Shown: positions 1-6,545, numbered from the stretch's first letter. The stretch is 9,013 nt of DNA from Candidatus Staskawiczbacteria bacterium RIFCSPLOWO2_01_FULL_38_12b (GCA_001820255.1 MHPA01000018.1:11919-20931); one strand, 5' to 3'. Numbers and translations: made by a program. Notes: generated by a model not told the origin, from the sequence alone.

Positions 1-25
1 GAACGAAGAAAGCATTATGTAATAC

Positions 26-58
26 CTTTGGATTACCAAATTGCATTTGGTGATAAAG
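26..58. repeat. degenerate copy of the dispersed palindromic repeat
   Basis: The left arm CTTTGGATTACCAAAT is followed almost at once by GCATTTGGTGATAAAG, its imperfect reverse complement. Together they make a compact hairpin with a core ACCAAAT/ATTTGGT stem. The sequence resembles the GAATTACGAAATGC family found elsewhere in the window but has diverged. It lies 3 bp beyond the stop codon of the minus-strand xylanase gene. There is no T-run after the stem on the minus strand, so it is not a classical terminator. Bases 1-25 hold nothing else that I can name. Confidence 0.5.
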
Positions 59-61
59 CAG

Positions 62-1777
62 TTAAGGCTGTTGAAGTCTTTCTTGCAACGCATGATAAGC
101 GGGTTTAGCTTTCATATCTTTATCCCATAATAAACTTGTGCCATAAACAAGAGGATATCTATCGGATCGGGTAGTAGAGCCATACCGGTCTGTAATACCC
201 CATGTAGTATATGACGTACAATTGGGAGCGAGAAGGCAAATATCCAACGCCGTCACATATTGGTTGATTTGTTCTTTTGCATCATCGCCCGTAACATCTA
301 TTTCTGATATACGGGTTAAAAGGCCAAGCTTAGCTAAAACTTCCATGTGTTTTTTAAGCTCCTTGGCATTAATGTAATCACCATCACTATAAACATGCGC
401 CTCAAATCCAATTCCATCGATAGGCACGCCACGTTCTTTAAGTCTTTTTACTAAACCCAGTAAAGCGTCCCAATGCTGCCCATCATTTTCAACTCCATAA
501 TCATTTAAGTAAAGTTTTGCGTTGGGATCGGCTTGGCGTGCTGCCCTAAATGCAAGGTCAATATACTCTTCTCCCATAGCCTCAAACCAAATGTTTGGCT
601 CCAACCCAGTATTTCCATCTTTATATAAAGCGTTTTTCTTAGAAAATGGCTCGTTTATCACATCCCATTCCGCCACTTTATCTTTAAAGTGACTTACTAC
701 GCTTTCGATATGGTCAACCATTATTTCTTGTCGTTCTTCTTTGGGGCTTTTAGCCATCCACTTGGGACTACTTTTGTCATATATCAATGCGTGACCATGC
801 ACGGTTATATTATTTTTTAAAGCAGAATCCACAAGTTGATCTGCCTCTGAAAAATCATACACATTAGATTCCGGATGAATAAACTCCGGTTTCATACTAT
901 TTTCAGGGGTTAGCATGCTAAATTGGCCCAAGGCCAAATTTCTATATTGCTGGTCAATAAATAATACACCGGCATTTACCGCAGTGCCAATTTTTATTTT
1001 TCGAGGGCTAGCATTTGCTAAATTGTGCAAACTACCAGCATTGTTTTGATCAACAATCATTGAGGGCGCAGGTATAATATTAACGCTCCCAGTTCCTAGT
1101 GCTTTTACATTTAATGCAGCAAGCGTCCAGCCATTACTTCCAGCAACGCCATCTGTTCCAAACCAAATAGTGCCATTATCAAAAATGCGGTGATCGGGCA
1201 TGTTCCCTAATACCTGGTTGTTTACAAAAATATTAATTCGATCTTGTACATGTTCCAGCGCAATAGTAGTCGTGGAACTTAGAAGAGTTTCATAGGTTCG
1301 TATGTCCATAGAGCTAGAAGAATTGCCGTTCCAAATACGAATGGCAGTAAGATTATTTACTGCATCAACAATAAATTCAATGCTGGGGCTTTCGTGCCTC
1401 CATTGGTCGTATACAATAGGCGGGCTTGCATAGAGCCTAAAAGAAGCTTGCTTGTCTATTTGTGATACTACTGCAGTGATTTTAAAATCACCCTTTACAC
1501 TAAGATATTGTCCATTCATATTTACGGGTGGGTTTGGTTGTCCTATTGAACCATCTTGATGAACAATAACACGATTTAAAGGTTGAAAATGAATACCATT
1601 ATTGGTGACTGTGGCACCCGGAAAAGATTGCCAATACTTATCTTGCACAATGAAATCAATACCTCTGTTGCTGTATTGTATGAAGCCATACATTACTAAA
1701 GCGATAACTAAAACTAGGGTAAAGAATAGGGTTTTTAAAATCAATATGGTCAACTTAGGGTATGATATATTTTCCAT
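62..1777 (-). CDS. membrane-anchored GH10 endo-1,4-beta-xylanase with N-terminal jellyroll domain
   Basis: A 571-residue retaining glycoside hydrolase of family 10, expected to cut internal beta-1,4-xylan bonds outside the cell. The start at 1777 places a hydrophobic anchor at residues 9-33, and no clear signal-peptidase site follows. An in-frame ATG at 1825 would add 16 residues, and neither start has a ribosome binding site. Residues about 55-230 look like a concanavalin/LamG-type beta-sandwich, possibly sugar-binding. The catalytic TIM barrel fills about 260-571. Motifs seen are ENSMKPE, WDVINEP (acid/base Glu376), NDYG, SEIDV (nucleophile Glu492) and TWGITD. Two subsite motifs are unusual: GHALIYD where the family normally has GHTLVWH, and GFEAH where it normally has a Gln before xAH. 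The family call is firm, but substrate preference could differ from plain xylan. Confidence 0.93.
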   Translation of the reverse strand: MENISYPKLTILILKTLFFTLVLVIALVMYGFIQYSNRGIDFIVQDKYWQSFPGATVTNNGIHFQPLNRVIVHQDGSIGQPNPPVNMNGQYLSVKGDFKITAVVSQIDKQASFRLYASPPIVYDQWRHESPSIEFIVDAVNNLTAIRIWNGNSSSSMDIRTYETLLSSTTTIALEHVQDRINIFVNNQVLGNMPDHRIFDNGTIWFGTDGVAGSNGWTLAALNVKALGTGSVNIIPAPSMIVDQNNAGSLHNLANASPRKIKIGTAVNAGVLFIDQQYRNLALGQFSMLTPENSMKPEFIHPESNVYDFSEADQLVDSALKNNITVHGHALIYDKSSPKWMAKSPKEERQEIMVDHIESVVSHFKDKVAEWDVINEPFSKKNALYKDGNTGLEPNIWFEAMGEEYIDLAFRAARQADPNAKLYLNDYGVENDGQHWDALLGLVKRLKERGVPIDGIGFEAHVYSDGDYINAKELKKHMEVLAKLGLLTRISEIDVTGDDAKEQINQYVTALDICLLAPNCTSYTTWGITDRYGSTTRSDRYPLVYGTSLLWDKDMKAKPAYHALQERLQQP

Positions 1778-1892
1778 ATTATTAAAGAATATTTTGTCAT
1801 CCCCGGCATTCGCACCAAAACACATTGTGATGCGTTTTTGTGCTTACTATTCTTGACAATAAAACGCTCAACCATTACCTAATCTCATACGT

Positions 1893-1911
1893 AATAGTCG
1901 GGGCGACTATT
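1893..1911. promoter_or_regulatory. perfect inverted repeat upstream of the xylanase gene
   Basis: AATAGTCG-GGG-CGACTATT has a perfect 8-bp stem with a 3-base loop. It sits 116-134 bp upstream of the chosen xylanase start on the minus strand. No T-run follows on either strand, so a terminator is unlikely. An operator or a 5' leader hairpin is the better guess, and its function is unproven. Confidence 0.4.
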
Positions 1912-1924
1912 CAATCCTTACTAT

Positions 1925-1978
1925 TTTGAATTACGAAATGCATTTTGAAAATATCTCAAAAGCATTTCGTAATTCAAA
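1925..1978. repeat. palindromic repeat copy, 17-bp perfect arms
   Basis: TTTGAATTACGAAATGC at 1925-1941 is the exact reverse complement of 1962-1978. The 20-base centre contains a weaker TTTTGA/TCAAAA pairing. This is the minimal hairpin form of the family also found at 4082-4393, 4439-4485 and 8928. It lies 4 bp past the TAG stop of the minus-strand peptidoglycan-binding gene, between that gene and the xylanase gene. It could fold at the 3' end of that mRNA, but it has no U-tract. Confidence 0.85.
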
Positions 1979-1982
1979 GTTA

Positions 1983-2663
1983 CTAGTTGGTAGCAAATGT
2001 GGACTGCACAGTTACCGCTACATTACCCGACGCATCAATGACTTCAATAATATAATAGTATGTGGTATTGGATTGCAAGTTGTTAACGCTAACATTTTGG
2101 TTTAATTGTGAGAATGCTGCCATCATCGTTGATCCTCCTGTAATAAAAGGTGCGCTGAAGTTGCCAACTGCTTCTGATACCGCAAATGGACTGGTGCTGT
2201 AATATACTTTTCCTCTTGCAGATTCAGTAGTAGCCCAGTTGAATGTGGCACTATTATTGGTTTTTTGCACAGAGATGTTGTATATTGATGGTGCATATAC
2301 ATCAATACCGTATCCTGCATTTATTACGTTATTCATTTTTGCAAGCGTTATTGGCCCGACTACACCTACCATGGAAATTCCATAATTTACTTGGAACTGC
2401 ATAACGGCTGCTCTGGTAAGACCCCCGTAATATCCCGTTATTCTGCCTTCTGGATAAATATTGTGGTCTGAAGCCAAGAAAGTCTGTAAATTAGTAACAT
2501 TGCTTCCGCTTGATCCTACGCCTAATCGACTGTTGATTGAGTTAAATGTAGCGGCGCCAACTGGTTTTGCCATCAGAATCATTCCCGCTAATAGCAATAA
2601 AGCTGCTGCGAAAAATAATACGTAACCATATTCAACTTTTTTTAATGAGATTGTTTTGTTCAT
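1983..2663 (-). CDS. secreted or anchored peptidoglycan-binding protein with FN3-like domain
   Basis: A 226-residue protein. The start at 2663 gives an N-terminus that is short and basic (MNKTISLKK), then a hydrophobic stretch at about 15-32 ending in a GAATF region that could be a signal-peptidase site or remain as an anchor. An in-frame ATG at 2783 would add 40 Lys/Ser-rich residues and bury the signal, so I reject it. Residues about 45-110 match a PG_binding_1 domain: LGVGSSGSNVTNLQTFL, then the YYGGLTRAAVMQFQ core and VGPITLAKMN. Residues about 124-226 look like a fibronectin-III or Ig-like sandwich (GKVYYSTS, NTTYYYIIEVIDASGN). There is no catalytic domain, so a role in holding something at the cell wall is inferred. 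The stop is a TAG-TAA pair next to the palindromic repeat. Confidence 0.88.
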   Translation of the reverse strand: MNKTISLKKVEYGYVLFFAAALLLLAGMILMAKPVGAATFNSINSRLGVGSSGSNVTNLQTFLASDHNIYPEGRITGYYGGLTRAAVMQFQVNYGISMVGVVGPITLAKMNNVINAGYGIDVYAPSIYNISVQKTNNSATFNWATTESARGKVYYSTSPFAVSEAVGNFSAPFITGGSTMMAAFSQLNQNVSVNNLQSNTTYYYIIEVIDASGNVAVTVQSTFATN

Positions 2664-2825
2664 AATTTTGTATCCGCTAATTATATGCTTTAGCATTTTG
2701 TTAGTGGATTTTTTTAGTTTAGTTTTCGATTTTTTTCGACTTTCACCTATAGATATTAAAGTAATTGGTAAAAAATTCTTCATTTGGAAAAAGTAACCAA
2801 GAAAGTGTTTGGTAATTTGAGGATA

Positions 2826-3278
2826 TTACGGATATATTCCTTGTTCTTTGTATCTATGGGAAGTCGCAAAAACAAATGTGCGCTTATCGCCAATGTTAAC
2901 ACTACGCATAACGTATCCGTTATTGATTAAGCCGTTAACTAACTTTCTTGTGGCAATTATCGGGACACCAATAATATTTGATATATCCTTAATGCCGATA
3001 TTTTTCTTTTTAAAAATAACATTAAGTGTTGCCAGTTGGTAAGAAGTTAGAGGTGTATTTTTTAGTGCGTAAGTCTGCATATACTTAGTTACCATTCGCA
3101 CAATAATCGCATTTGGATCTTTAATAATGCTTTTAATTGTTGCGTACTCTAAATATACTAGCCACGATACTATAATAACGATACCGAAAGGAGTGCCTAA
3201 AAAATAAATAATATTACCCAAAGTAAAACCTACTTGGAGAGCCAGCACACTGATTAAATTATCTAAAATGGCAATCAT
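2826..3278 (-). CDS. membrane-tethered winged-helix (MarR-like) protein
   Basis: A 150-residue protein that I cannot name precisely. Residues about 8-43 are hydrophobic, enough for one or two membrane helices. Residues about 76-145 read as a winged helix-turn-helix: TSYQLATLNVIF, then KDISNIIGVPIIATRKLVNGLINNGY as the HTH pair, then SVNIGDKRTFVFATS as a beta-wing. This resembles MarR-type or similar small regulators, but a membrane anchor on such a domain is unusual. The start at 3278 has only an AT-rich leader and no ribosome binding site. It lies 17 bp from the end of the large palindrome at 3296-3478. The DNA-binding role is inferred from fold-like features only. Confidence 0.7.
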   Translation of the reverse strand: MIAILDNLISVLALQVGFTLGNIIYFLGTPFGIVIIVSWLVYLEYATIKSIIKDPNAIIVRMVTKYMQTYALKNTPLTSYQLATLNVIFKKKNIGIKDISNIIGVPIIATRKLVNGLINNGYVMRSVNIGDKRTFVFATSHRYKEQGIYP

Positions 3279-3295
3279 ATTATTTATTATTATGG

Positions 3296-3478
3296 TATAG
3301 ACATCACATCCGATACCTGGACTTAAGGTCTAGTAAATTTGGCAATATTGGCTGTCTTGGAGGCGAAAACTTTGTAAGGCGTATCCGTAGATACGGTTTA
3401 CAAAGTTTTCGCTGAAAGACAGTCAAGATTGGCAAATTGGCAGAGCTTGGAGTCCAGGTATCGGGTGTGATGTCTATA
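3296..3478 (+). repeat. 183-bp imperfect palindrome, possible structured RNA
   Basis: The outer arms 3296-3323 and 3451-3478 are reverse complements at 27 of 28 positions. The inner arms 3363-3377 and 3398-3412 pair perfectly over 15 bp and enclose an apical hairpin CGTATC-CGTA-GATACG at 3380-3395. The intermediate parts (3324-3362 with 3413-3450) also pair imperfectly. Most changes there keep pairing through G-U wobbles when read as plus-strand RNA, so I assign the plus strand tentatively. The palindrome fills most of the gap between the small membrane protein (ends 3520) and the winged-helix gene (starts 3278), both on the minus strand. It could be a MITE-like element, a small RNA, or a 3'/5' UTR hairpin of those genes. 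Confidence 0.8.
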
Positions 3479-3519
3479 ATATATTAACGTTGCGTACGTC
3501 TTTTGAATAGTTAACCTTT

Positions 3520-3705
3520 TTACTTGAAAGGATTTTCGCCGCGTATTACGCGAACCAACACAAGTATAATGGCAATAACCAAGAGTATATGTATAAACCC
3601 AGATAAAGTATAAGAAGAAACTAGCCCAAGTAACCACAACACAAGCAAGATGACTATAATAAGTGTTAACATATTATTATTGTTTAACTTTTTATAAATG
3701 GACAT
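3520..3705 (-). CDS. small lmo0937-like membrane protein
   Basis: A 61-residue protein with two hydrophobic helices, LTLIIVILLVLWLLGLVSS and FIHILLVIAIILVLVRVI, ending in a short polar tail (RGENPFK). The pattern LWLLGLVSSYTLSGFIHILL is typical of the lmo0937/DUF5670-type small membrane proteins, whose function is poorly known. I chose the ATG at 3705, 4 bp after the stop of the YggT gene, which fits translational coupling. The next in-frame ATG (3672) would give a 50-residue protein starting directly at the first helix, closer to the usual family length. An upstream ATG at 3762 would lie inside the YggT gene and is unlikely. A role in the envelope, perhaps in stress, is inference. Confidence 0.75.
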   Translation of the reverse strand: MSIYKKLNNNNMLTLIIVILLVLWLLGLVSSYTLSGFIHILLVIAIILVLVRVIRGENPFK

Positions 3706-3709
3706 TATA

Positions 3710-4072
3710 TTATTTACTTTCTTCGTTGTTAAGTTTTTCAGCCGCTTCGGGGATAGATACAATCTTGCTCATAAAAAATAATTTAACGATTGCCCAAGCA
3801 ATAAAAAAGTATACAAGCATGGCGAGTAATGTTGTCCACTCAAGAATATTTCCTTCAATTTGAATAATATTAAACACACTTAAAAAGGGGGCAGCAATAG
3901 GATAAGTAACACCATAGATGAAACTGCTAAACCCGGCGTTTGGATTTGCCCCCAAAAGCTTAAGGACAAAGCGAAAGGCGAGTAAAAATTCGACTACCCC
4001 CAATAAGTACCATACGATTTGGACGCCTTTATATAGTGGCTTTGTTGTCGGAGAATTGTAAGATGAGTCCAT
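3710..4072 (-). CDS. YggT family membrane protein
   Basis: A 120-residue integral membrane protein. Hydrophobic segments lie at about 16-40 and 78-100. Between them is the family-typical stretch FRFVLKLLGANPNAGFSSF followed by TYPIAAPF, which probably dips into the membrane. YggT proteins are widespread and linked to membrane or osmotic homeostasis and, in some bacteria, to division-site genes; their exact activity is unresolved. The C-terminal tail (KIVSIPEAAEKLNNEESK) is charged and probably cytoplasmic. It is the first gene of a two-gene minus-strand operon with the small membrane protein downstream. The start at 4072 follows CTAAC without a ribosome binding site. A repeat arm lies 10-28 bp upstream. 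Confidence 0.85.
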   Translation of the reverse strand: MDSSYNSPTTKPLYKGVQIVWYLLGVVEFLLAFRFVLKLLGANPNAGFSSFIYGVTYPIAAPFLSVFNIIQIEGNILEWTTLLAMLVYFFIAWAIVKLFFMSKIVSIPEAAEKLNNEESK

Positions 4073-4081
4073 GTTAGTTTG

Positions 4082-4393
4082 CCTTGAATTACCAAATGCC
4101 GAAATTTGCTTTTCATACTTTGAATTACGAAATGCCTTCGCGGTATTTTTTCCGAATTCGGAGATAGAAATTTGATAGAATTTTTTATCGTAGCCTGCGG
4201 CTACGGGAAAAAATTATAACGAATTTATAACCGAGGATAGCGAGCGAAGTAAATATGCCGCAGTATATTTACTTCCAAGCGACGCAGGTTATATGCTTTG
4301 CATATAGCCCGAATTCGGGAAAAAGACCCGAAAATTCTTTTTCATGTGGCATTTCGTAATTCAAAGTTTCAAAGTGCATTTTGTAATTCAAAG
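4082..4393. repeat. outer, probably older, copy of the palindromic repeat interrupted by a second copy
   Basis: CCTTGAATTACCAAATGCC at 4082-4100 and GCATTTTGTAATTCAAAG at 4376-4393 are imperfect reverse complements of each other. They sit just outside the perfect-arm element at 4118-4366. The outer arms have diverged while the inner arms are identical, which fits a newer copy inserted inside an older hairpin. The whole lies in the 563-bp divergent gap between YggT (minus) and the sigma factor (plus), where no 3' end of a gene is present, so a terminator role for these two genes is excluded. Confidence 0.6.
4118..4366 (+). repeat. 249-bp element with 19-bp perfect terminal inverted repeats and several internal hairpins
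   Basis: CTTTGAATTACGAAATGCC (4118-4136) is the exact reverse complement of 4348-4366. A second stem pairs 4146-4161 with 4309-4324 at 15 of 16 positions. Inside are a hairpin CGTAGCC-TGC-GGCTACG at 4189-4205 extended by AATTTTTT/AAAAAATT (4179-4186 with 4208-4215), a perfect 11-bp stem 4246-4256 with 4265-4275, and a 10-bp stem 4287-4296 with 4300-4309. There is no open reading frame of note. The layout resembles a multibranched RNA or a MITE-like element. The two mismatches I see in the internal stems are U-G pairs in the plus sense. Strand and function are tentative. Confidence 0.8.
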
Positions 4394-4438
4394 TATTTTA
4401 AGATTTTTTATTGCATTGATTATTTTTTGGCCTTTTAA

Positions 4439-4485
4439 CCTTGAATTATGAAAAATATGATGTTTCATCATTTCATAATTCAAGG
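4439..4485. repeat. palindromic repeat copy, short hairpin form
   Basis: CCTTGAATTATGAAA at 4439-4453 pairs perfectly with 4471-4485, and the centre ATGATG-TTT-CATCAT pairs again. It is a variant of the same family (TTATGAAA in place of TTACGAAATGC). It lies about 150 bp upstream of the sigma factor start, in the divergent gap. The rest of that gap, 4486-4623, holds the sigma gene leader and nothing else I can identify with confidence. Confidence 0.75.
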
Positions 4486-4623
4486 TTTCTACTGTATATG
4501 ACTGTTGTGCATGCGATTTCTTACATGCTTTATTTGTAATAAGACAAAAATAGGCGTAAGGTGAAAAGATCAGCAGTATATTTTGTAAGAAATATTGTTT
4601 TATTACGACGTATATAAATATGG

Positions 4624-4635
4624 GTCATATATGAC
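4624..4635. promoter_or_regulatory. 12-bp perfect palindrome abutting the sigma factor start
   Basis: GTCATATATGAC is self-complementary and ends directly before the ATG of the sigma gene. The half site TATATGAC occurs again at 4495-4502. It could be an operator or part of a translation-control structure. No convincing -35/-10 pair or ECF-type promoter could be read in the leader, so this is a weak call. Confidence 0.3.
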
Positions 4636-5139
4636 ATGCAAGATAAACAACAACAATTTTTAGATGCTTACGATAATTATTCAAACGCCATATTCCGATA
4701 TTGTTATTATCGGGTTTTTGATAAGGAAAAAGCTAAAGATTGTGTTCAAGAGGCCTATTGTCGTACCTTAAAATACATGGCAGAGAATGGAGAAATAGAA
4801 AATATAAGAGCGTTCTTATATAAGATAGCCAGAAATATCATCATTGATGAATCAAGGAAAAGAAAAATCTCTTCCTTGGATCACATTATGGAAAAAGGAT
4901 TTTCTCCCTATATTGATACGCGGCAAAAAACCCAAGATTATTTTACCGGGAAGGAGCTCCTTGTAATTGTAAAATCTTTAGATGAAAAATATAAAGACGT
5001 CATATTAATGAAATATATAGAAGACCTTTCCATTAAAGAAATTGCTTTTGCCCTCAATGAAACGGAAAATAATGTGTATGTAAGAATTAGCCGGGGGCTT
5101 GAAAAAGTAAAAGAAATACTAAAAAATCAAAATGAATAA
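4636..5139 (+). CDS. ECF-type RNA polymerase sigma factor
   Basis: A 167-residue group 4 (extracytoplasmic function) sigma factor containing only regions 2 and 4. Region 2 spans about 11-77: it includes FRYCYYRVFDKEKAKDCVQE, which is region 2.1-2.2, and FLYKIARNIIIDESRKRK, the promoter -10 contact part. Region 4 spans about 106-160: LDEKYKDVILMKYIEDLSIKE then EIAFALNETENNVYVRISRG, the HTH that reads the -35 box. Length is normal for the class. No anti-sigma gene (zinc-finger or membrane) follows. Instead the stop codon overlaps by 8 bp the start of a histidine kinase, which suggests translational coupling. The start abuts a 12-bp palindrome and has no ribosome binding site. It heads a plus-strand signalling operon. 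The class is clear; the regulon is unknown. Confidence 0.92.
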   Translation: MQDKQQQFLDAYDNYSNAIFRYCYYRVFDKEKAKDCVQEAYCRTLKYMAENGEIENIRAFLYKIARNIIIDESRKRKISSLDHIMEKGFSPYIDTRQKTQDYFTGKELLVIVKSLDEKYKDVILMKYIEDLSIKEIAFALNETENNVYVRISRGLEKVKEILKNQNE

Positions 5140-6541
5140 AAAAAATATGGTTTCTACGTCTGATAAAACGATTATCAGGCTCAAAGTTTTAGCTAAAGAA
5201 AAAGAAAATATCAGACGCAGGCTGGTAGTAACGGCTCAAACCCTGCGTTTAAAAGCCAAACAGCTTGCGATAACAGCAAAAGAAAAAGAAACCATTCGGG
5301 GCAGATTAGCAGTGACAGCCAAGCAACTTGCCAAGACCGCTAAAGAAAAGGAAATCGTTAGGCAAAAATTGGTAGTAACAGCTCAAACGCTTCACCTTAA
5401 GGCAAAACAGCTCGCTGTAACTACGCTAAGGAAAAAATCAATTTTAGCTTCTATTGGAGATGCGGTTATGGCTTGTGATGAAAAAGGCATTGTAATATTG
5501 TTTAATCGCAAGGCCGTAATGATAACTGGTTTTTCTGCCAAAGAAGTTATTGGGCGACACTACAGCCACTTAATAAAATTTGTAAGAGAAGTTGACAGTA
5601 AGCCAAGTGAAGATTTTATTGGCCAGGCTCTAAAAACCGGACATAAGACCACGATGTCTGGTGGCACCTTGCTGATTAAAAAGGATGGTTCTAAAATTCC
5701 GGTAGCTGACTCGGCCGAGCCGATTAGGTATAGCCGCCGGGTATTAATTGGTTGTGTTGTGGTGTTTCGGGATATTACGCAAGAAAAAGAAATTGATAAA
5801 GCAAAAAATGAGTTTGTGTCTATTGTTTCACATCAGCTTAAAACCCCTACAACGATTGTAAGCCTGTATACGGAAATGTTGTTGGATGACCGTGAAGGGG
5901 TTACTACCCTAAAGCAAAAAGAATATATTAATGAAATTCGCAGCGCTAATTGGCGCATGATTGAAATTGTAAACACGCTACTTAATGTTTCTCGCATAGA
6001 AATGGGTATTTTCCATACAGATCCGATGCCAACAGATGTTATTGATGTTTTTAAAAATGTTATTAAAGATTCAAAAGCAAATATAAGTAAAAAAAATCTT
6101 ATTTTACAAGAAAAATATCATCAATTAAAACACATTGTCCCTATTGATAAATTATTGCTCAACATGGTTTTTTCTAATCTTTTTTCTAATGCCATAAGAT
6201 ACACGTCTTTAGGTGGAACCATATCCGTAAAAAGTCTACAAGTGAAAAAAGATGAAAAAATAAACAACAGGGTTATAAAAGAAAATAGTTTATTAATTAG
6301 TGTATCTGATAATGGTTGTGGTGTTCCTGAAGCAGAGCAGGATAAAGTTTTTACTAAATTTTTCAGGTCTGATAATGCGCGCAGTGAGCATACTGATGGT
6401 ACGGGACTGGGGCTTTATATTGTTAAATCAATTTTAGATCACATCGGAGGCGACGTGTGGTTTTTTTCAAAAGAAAAACAAGGTACTACTTTTAATTTCA
6501 CCATTCCGCTACGGAGGGTGAAAAAAAATATAAAAAAGTAA
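5132..6541 (+). CDS. soluble PAS-containing sensor histidine kinase with coiled-coil repeat head
   Basis: A 469-residue kinase with no membrane segment, so it senses inside the cell. Residues about 21-97 are three AKEKE repeats predicted to form a coiled coil. Residues about 103-222 are a PAS domain (ILASIGDAVMACDEKGIVIL to VVVFRDITQEKE). HisKA follows with IVSHQLKTP, in which His234 is the phosphorylated residue. The HATPase domain shows the N-box NLFSNAIRYT (349-358), G1 DNGCGVP (393-399), F-box FTKFF (407-411) and G2 GTGLGLYIVK (423-432). All catalytic boxes are intact. It overlaps the sigma gene by 8 bp, and the receiver protein downstream is its likely phosphorylation partner, separated by a long palindrome. 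The PAS ligand cannot be told from the sequence. Confidence 0.94.
   Translation: MNKKNMVSTSDKTIIRLKVLAKEKENIRRRLVVTAQTLRLKAKQLAITAKEKETIRGRLAVTAKQLAKTAKEKEIVRQKLVVTAQTLHLKAKQLAVTTLRKKSILASIGDAVMACDEKGIVILFNRKAVMITGFSAKEVIGRHYSHLIKFVREVDSKPSEDFIGQALKTGHKTTMSGGTLLIKKDGSKIPVADSAEPIRYSRRVLIGCVVVFRDITQEKEIDKAKNEFVSIVSHQLKTPTTIVSLYTEMLLDDREGVTTLKQKEYINEIRSANWRMIEIVNTLLNVSRIEMGIFHTDPMPTDVIDVFKNVIKDSKANISKKNLILQEKYHQLKHIVPIDKLLLNMVFSNLFSNAIRYTSLGGTISVKSLQVKKDEKINNRVIKENSLLISVSDNGCGVPEAEQDKVFTKFFRSDNARSEHTDGTGLGLYIVKSILDHIGGDVWFFSKEKQGTTFNFTIPLRRVKKNIKK
5192..5422 (+). repeat. in-frame coding repeats with 28/21/28-residue periods
   Basis: Kinase residues 21-48, 49-69 and 70-97 each begin AKEKE and continue with IR/VR, RL or KL, VTA and KQLA. 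The first and third units are 28 residues and align end to end (for example LVVTAQTL and LKAKQLA in both). The middle unit lacks 7 residues. All lengths are multiples of 7, so a heptad coiled coil would stay in register. Confidence 0.85.
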
Positions 6542-6545
6542 TATA

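Noticed and set aside
1602..1856. 84-residue plus-strand ORF over the 5' part of the xylanase gene
   Set aside because: It is antisense to the coding region of a well-supported gene and has no domain. The other short ORFs opposite the peptidoglycan-binding, winged-helix, receiver and MASE1 genes are rejected for the same reason.
1844..1871. minus-strand promoter TTGAGC / TAGTAA before the xylanase gene
   Set aside because: Spacing of 16 is acceptable, but the -10 match is poor (three of six bases), so it is not reported as a feature.
1925..1978. intrinsic terminator for the peptidoglycan-binding gene
   Set aside because: The stem is strong but AT-rich and no T-run follows on the minus strand. 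It belongs to the dispersed repeat family, which also occurs where no gene ends.
3398..3637. 79-residue minus-strand ORF overlapping the small membrane protein
   Set aside because: It reads partly through the 3296-3478 palindrome and is out of frame with a clear family member at 3520-3705. It is a shadow frame.
4118..4366. insertion sequence
   Set aside because: Terminal inverted repeats are present, but there is no transposase reading frame and no target-site duplication that I can see, so at most it is a non-autonomous element.
4082..4485. CRISPR array
   Set aside because: The repeated units are inverted pairs with irregular spacing and there are no uniform spacers or cas genes. They are hairpin repeats.
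4595..4618. sigma-70 type promoter TTGTTT / TATAAA before the sigma gene
   Set aside because: The spacer would be only 12 bases, too short for a normal promoter, and the AT-rich leader gives such matches by chance.
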